From Kineococcus aurantiacus (GTDB lineage Bacteria; Actinomycetota; Actinomycetes; Actinomycetales; Kineococcaceae), in the NCBI RefSeq assembly GCF_013409345.1, contig NZ_JACCBB010000001.1, forward strand, positions 1,550,001-1,614,000: a stretch of 64,000 nt of DNA, read 5' to 3'. The notes below the pieces were generated by a model. The model had not been told where the DNA came from, made no database searches, and was given only the letters and a program-made list of their open reading frames with translations. How positions within the stretch are numbered: position 1 is the stretch's first letter; every line of letters starts with the position of its first letter. Shown here piece after piece: positions 61,048 through 64,000 of the stretch. The position numbers and the translations under genes were made by a program.

Positions 61048-62169
61048 TCAGGCGGGCTGGTAGGGCGAGACGACGACCTCGATGCGCTGGAACTCCTTCA
61101 GGTCGGAGTACCCCGTCGTGGCCATCGAGCGGCGCAGCGCGCCGACCAGGTTCGTCGTGCCGTCCGCGGCGCGGCCGGGCCCGTTGAGGATCTCGGCCAG
61201 CGGCGCCACGGTGCCGACGCGGACGCGCTCGCCGCGGGGCAGCACCGCGTGGTGGGCCTCCGGGCCCCAGTGCCAGCCGCGGCCGGGGGCCTCGGTGGCG
61301 CGGGCCAGGGCCGCGCCGAGCATGACGGCGTCGGCGCCGCACGCGACGGCCTTGACGATGTCGCCGGAGGTGCCGACCCCGCCGTCGGCGATGACGTGGA
61401 CGTAGCGGCCGCCGGACTCGTCCATGTAGTCGCGCCGGGCGGCGGCGACGTCGGCGACGGCCGAGGCCATGGGCGCGTGGATGCCGAGCGCGGTGCGGGT
61501 CGTGGTGGCCGCTCCCCCGCCGAAGCCGACGAGGACCCCGGCCGCGCCGGTGCGCATGAGGTGCAGCGCCGCGGTGTACGTCGCCGCACCGCCGACCACG
61601 ACGGGGACGTCGAGCTCGTAGATGAAGCGCTTGAGGTTCAGGGGCTCGCTGCGGCCCGAGACGTGCTCGGCCGAGACCGTGGTGCCGCGGATGACGAACA
61701 GGTCGACCCCGGCGTCGACGACGACCTTCCAGAACTCCTGGGTGCGCTGCGGCGACAGGGAGCCGGCGACGGTGACCCCGGCGGCGCGGACCTCGGCGAG
61801 GCGGCGGGTGATCAGCTCGGGCTTGACCGGCTCGGCGTACATGGCCTGCATGCGCGGGATGACGACGGCCGGGTCGAGGGCGGCGATCTCGGCCAGCAGC
61901 GGCTCGGGGTCCTCGTAGCGCGTCCACAGACCCTCCAGGTCCAGGACGCCCAGGCCCCCCAGCCGGCCGAGGGCGACGGCGGTGGCGGGTGAGGCCACCG
62001 AGTCCATCGGCGCGCTCATCACGGGGATCTCGAAGTGGTAGGCGTCGATCTGCCACGCCGTCGAGACGTCCTCGGGGTCACGCGTGCGGCGGCTGGGGAC
62101 GACGGCGATGTCGTCGAAGCTGTAGGCGCGTCGCCCCCGCTTGCCGCGGCCGATCTCGATCTCAGACAC
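61048..62169 (-). CDS. guaB3: IMP dehydrogenase-family protein GuaB3
   Basis: The 373-residue protein is an IMPDH/GMP-reductase-fold protein without CBS domains. It keeps VMSAPMDSVASP, IADGGVGTSGDIVKAVACGADAVMLG and the phosphate-binding end, but the catalytic Cys loop is replaced by VIRGTTVSAEHV. This matches GuaB3 of actinobacteria, a conserved paralogue encoded right after guaB whose activity is not settled. GTG 62169 lies 6 bases after TAGCCT (62181-62176), so it is probably leaderless and not only cotranscribed with guaB. Confidence 0.92.
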   Translation of the reverse strand: MSEIEIGRGKRGRRAYSFDDIAVVPSRRTRDPEDVSTAWQIDAYHFEIPVMSAPMDSVASPATAVALGRLGGLGVLDLEGLWTRYEDPEPLLAEIAALDPAVVIPRMQAMYAEPVKPELITRRLAEVRAAGVTVAGSLSPQRTQEFWKVVVDAGVDLFVIRGTTVSAEHVSGRSEPLNLKRFIYELDVPVVVGGAATYTAALHLMRTGAAGVLVGFGGGAATTTRTALGIHAPMASAVADVAAARRDYMDESGGRYVHVIADGGVGTSGDIVKAVACGADAVMLGAALARATEAPGRGWHWGPEAHHAVLPRGERVRVGTVAPLAEILNGPGRAADGTTNLVGALRRSMATTGYSDLKEFQRIEVVVSPYQPA

Positions 62170-62237
62170 GGCCTCAGGCTACCTGCTGCGGGCCCGCGCC
62201 CCGGTCACGCGCGGGCCCCCAGCCGGTCGGCGCCCCG

Positions 62238-64000
<1,763 letters not shown>

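Overview
The window is very GC-rich DNA (I estimate above 70%) with GTG starts, four-base ATGA/GTGA gene overlaps and dense gene packing. The gene order sucC-sucD ... perM-purN-purH, the guaB-guaB3 pair and a lysG-lysE pair point to an actinobacterium. Kineococcus or another member of the Kineosporiales is my best guess from overall character; this is inference and no database was searched. I found no rRNA, tRNA, CRISPR array, insertion sequence or phage gene, and no gap between genes exceeds 300 bases.

Layout. 1-4307: the end of an MFS exporter, then on the minus strand a purine block (perM, purN, purH, DUF3017). 4413-9171: a five-gene minus-strand cassette resembling type VII secretion accessory loci (a small WXG100/EspC-like protein, a long helical membrane-inserting protein, two small unknown proteins and a membrane protein with an apparent frameshift). 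It sits between perM-purNH and sucCD, which are close neighbours in other actinobacteria. 9358-11432: succinyl-CoA synthetase. 11631-13973: an aldehyde dehydrogenase of the ketoglutarate-semialdehyde type and an epimerase. 14001-20905: amine uptake and oxidation (IclR regulator, two APC permeases, copper amine oxidase, a small membrane protein, a GNAT). 21029-22546: a Sua5/YciO protein and a stress-type SDR. 22611-31089: an arabinoside locus (GH51 arabinofuranosidase, complete CUT1 ABC transporter, PhyH-type dioxygenase, LacI regulator, second lone binding protein), with two promoters of identical architecture ending in TATCGATA. 31354-34975: a GlsB-like protein, a cation/proton antiporter, DUF427, and lysG/lysE. 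34935-41101: an amino-sugar locus (kinase, ABC permeases and binding protein, SIS protein, RpiR regulator). 41226-47420: a secreted low-complexity protein, a PcrA/UvrD helicase, and TetR with an MMPL exporter. 47587-51900: a sortase-anchored 5'-nucleotidase, a two-part NUDIX protein, DUF3817, SURF1 and a tiny membrane protein. 51955-64000: a MocR regulator, guaA, a heterodimeric ABC exporter, an MFS transporter, an SDR, guaB3, guaB, and the tail of a Pro/Thr-rich protein.

Two themes link the parts. Purine synthesis genes occur three times (purNH, guaA, guaB/guaB3), covering late IMP synthesis and GMP formation. The 22-41 kb stretch is a sugar-scavenging region with three ABC binding proteins and two permease pairs. 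Many genes have a TAnnnT hexamer about 6-8 bases before the start codon, which suggests widespread leaderless transcription.
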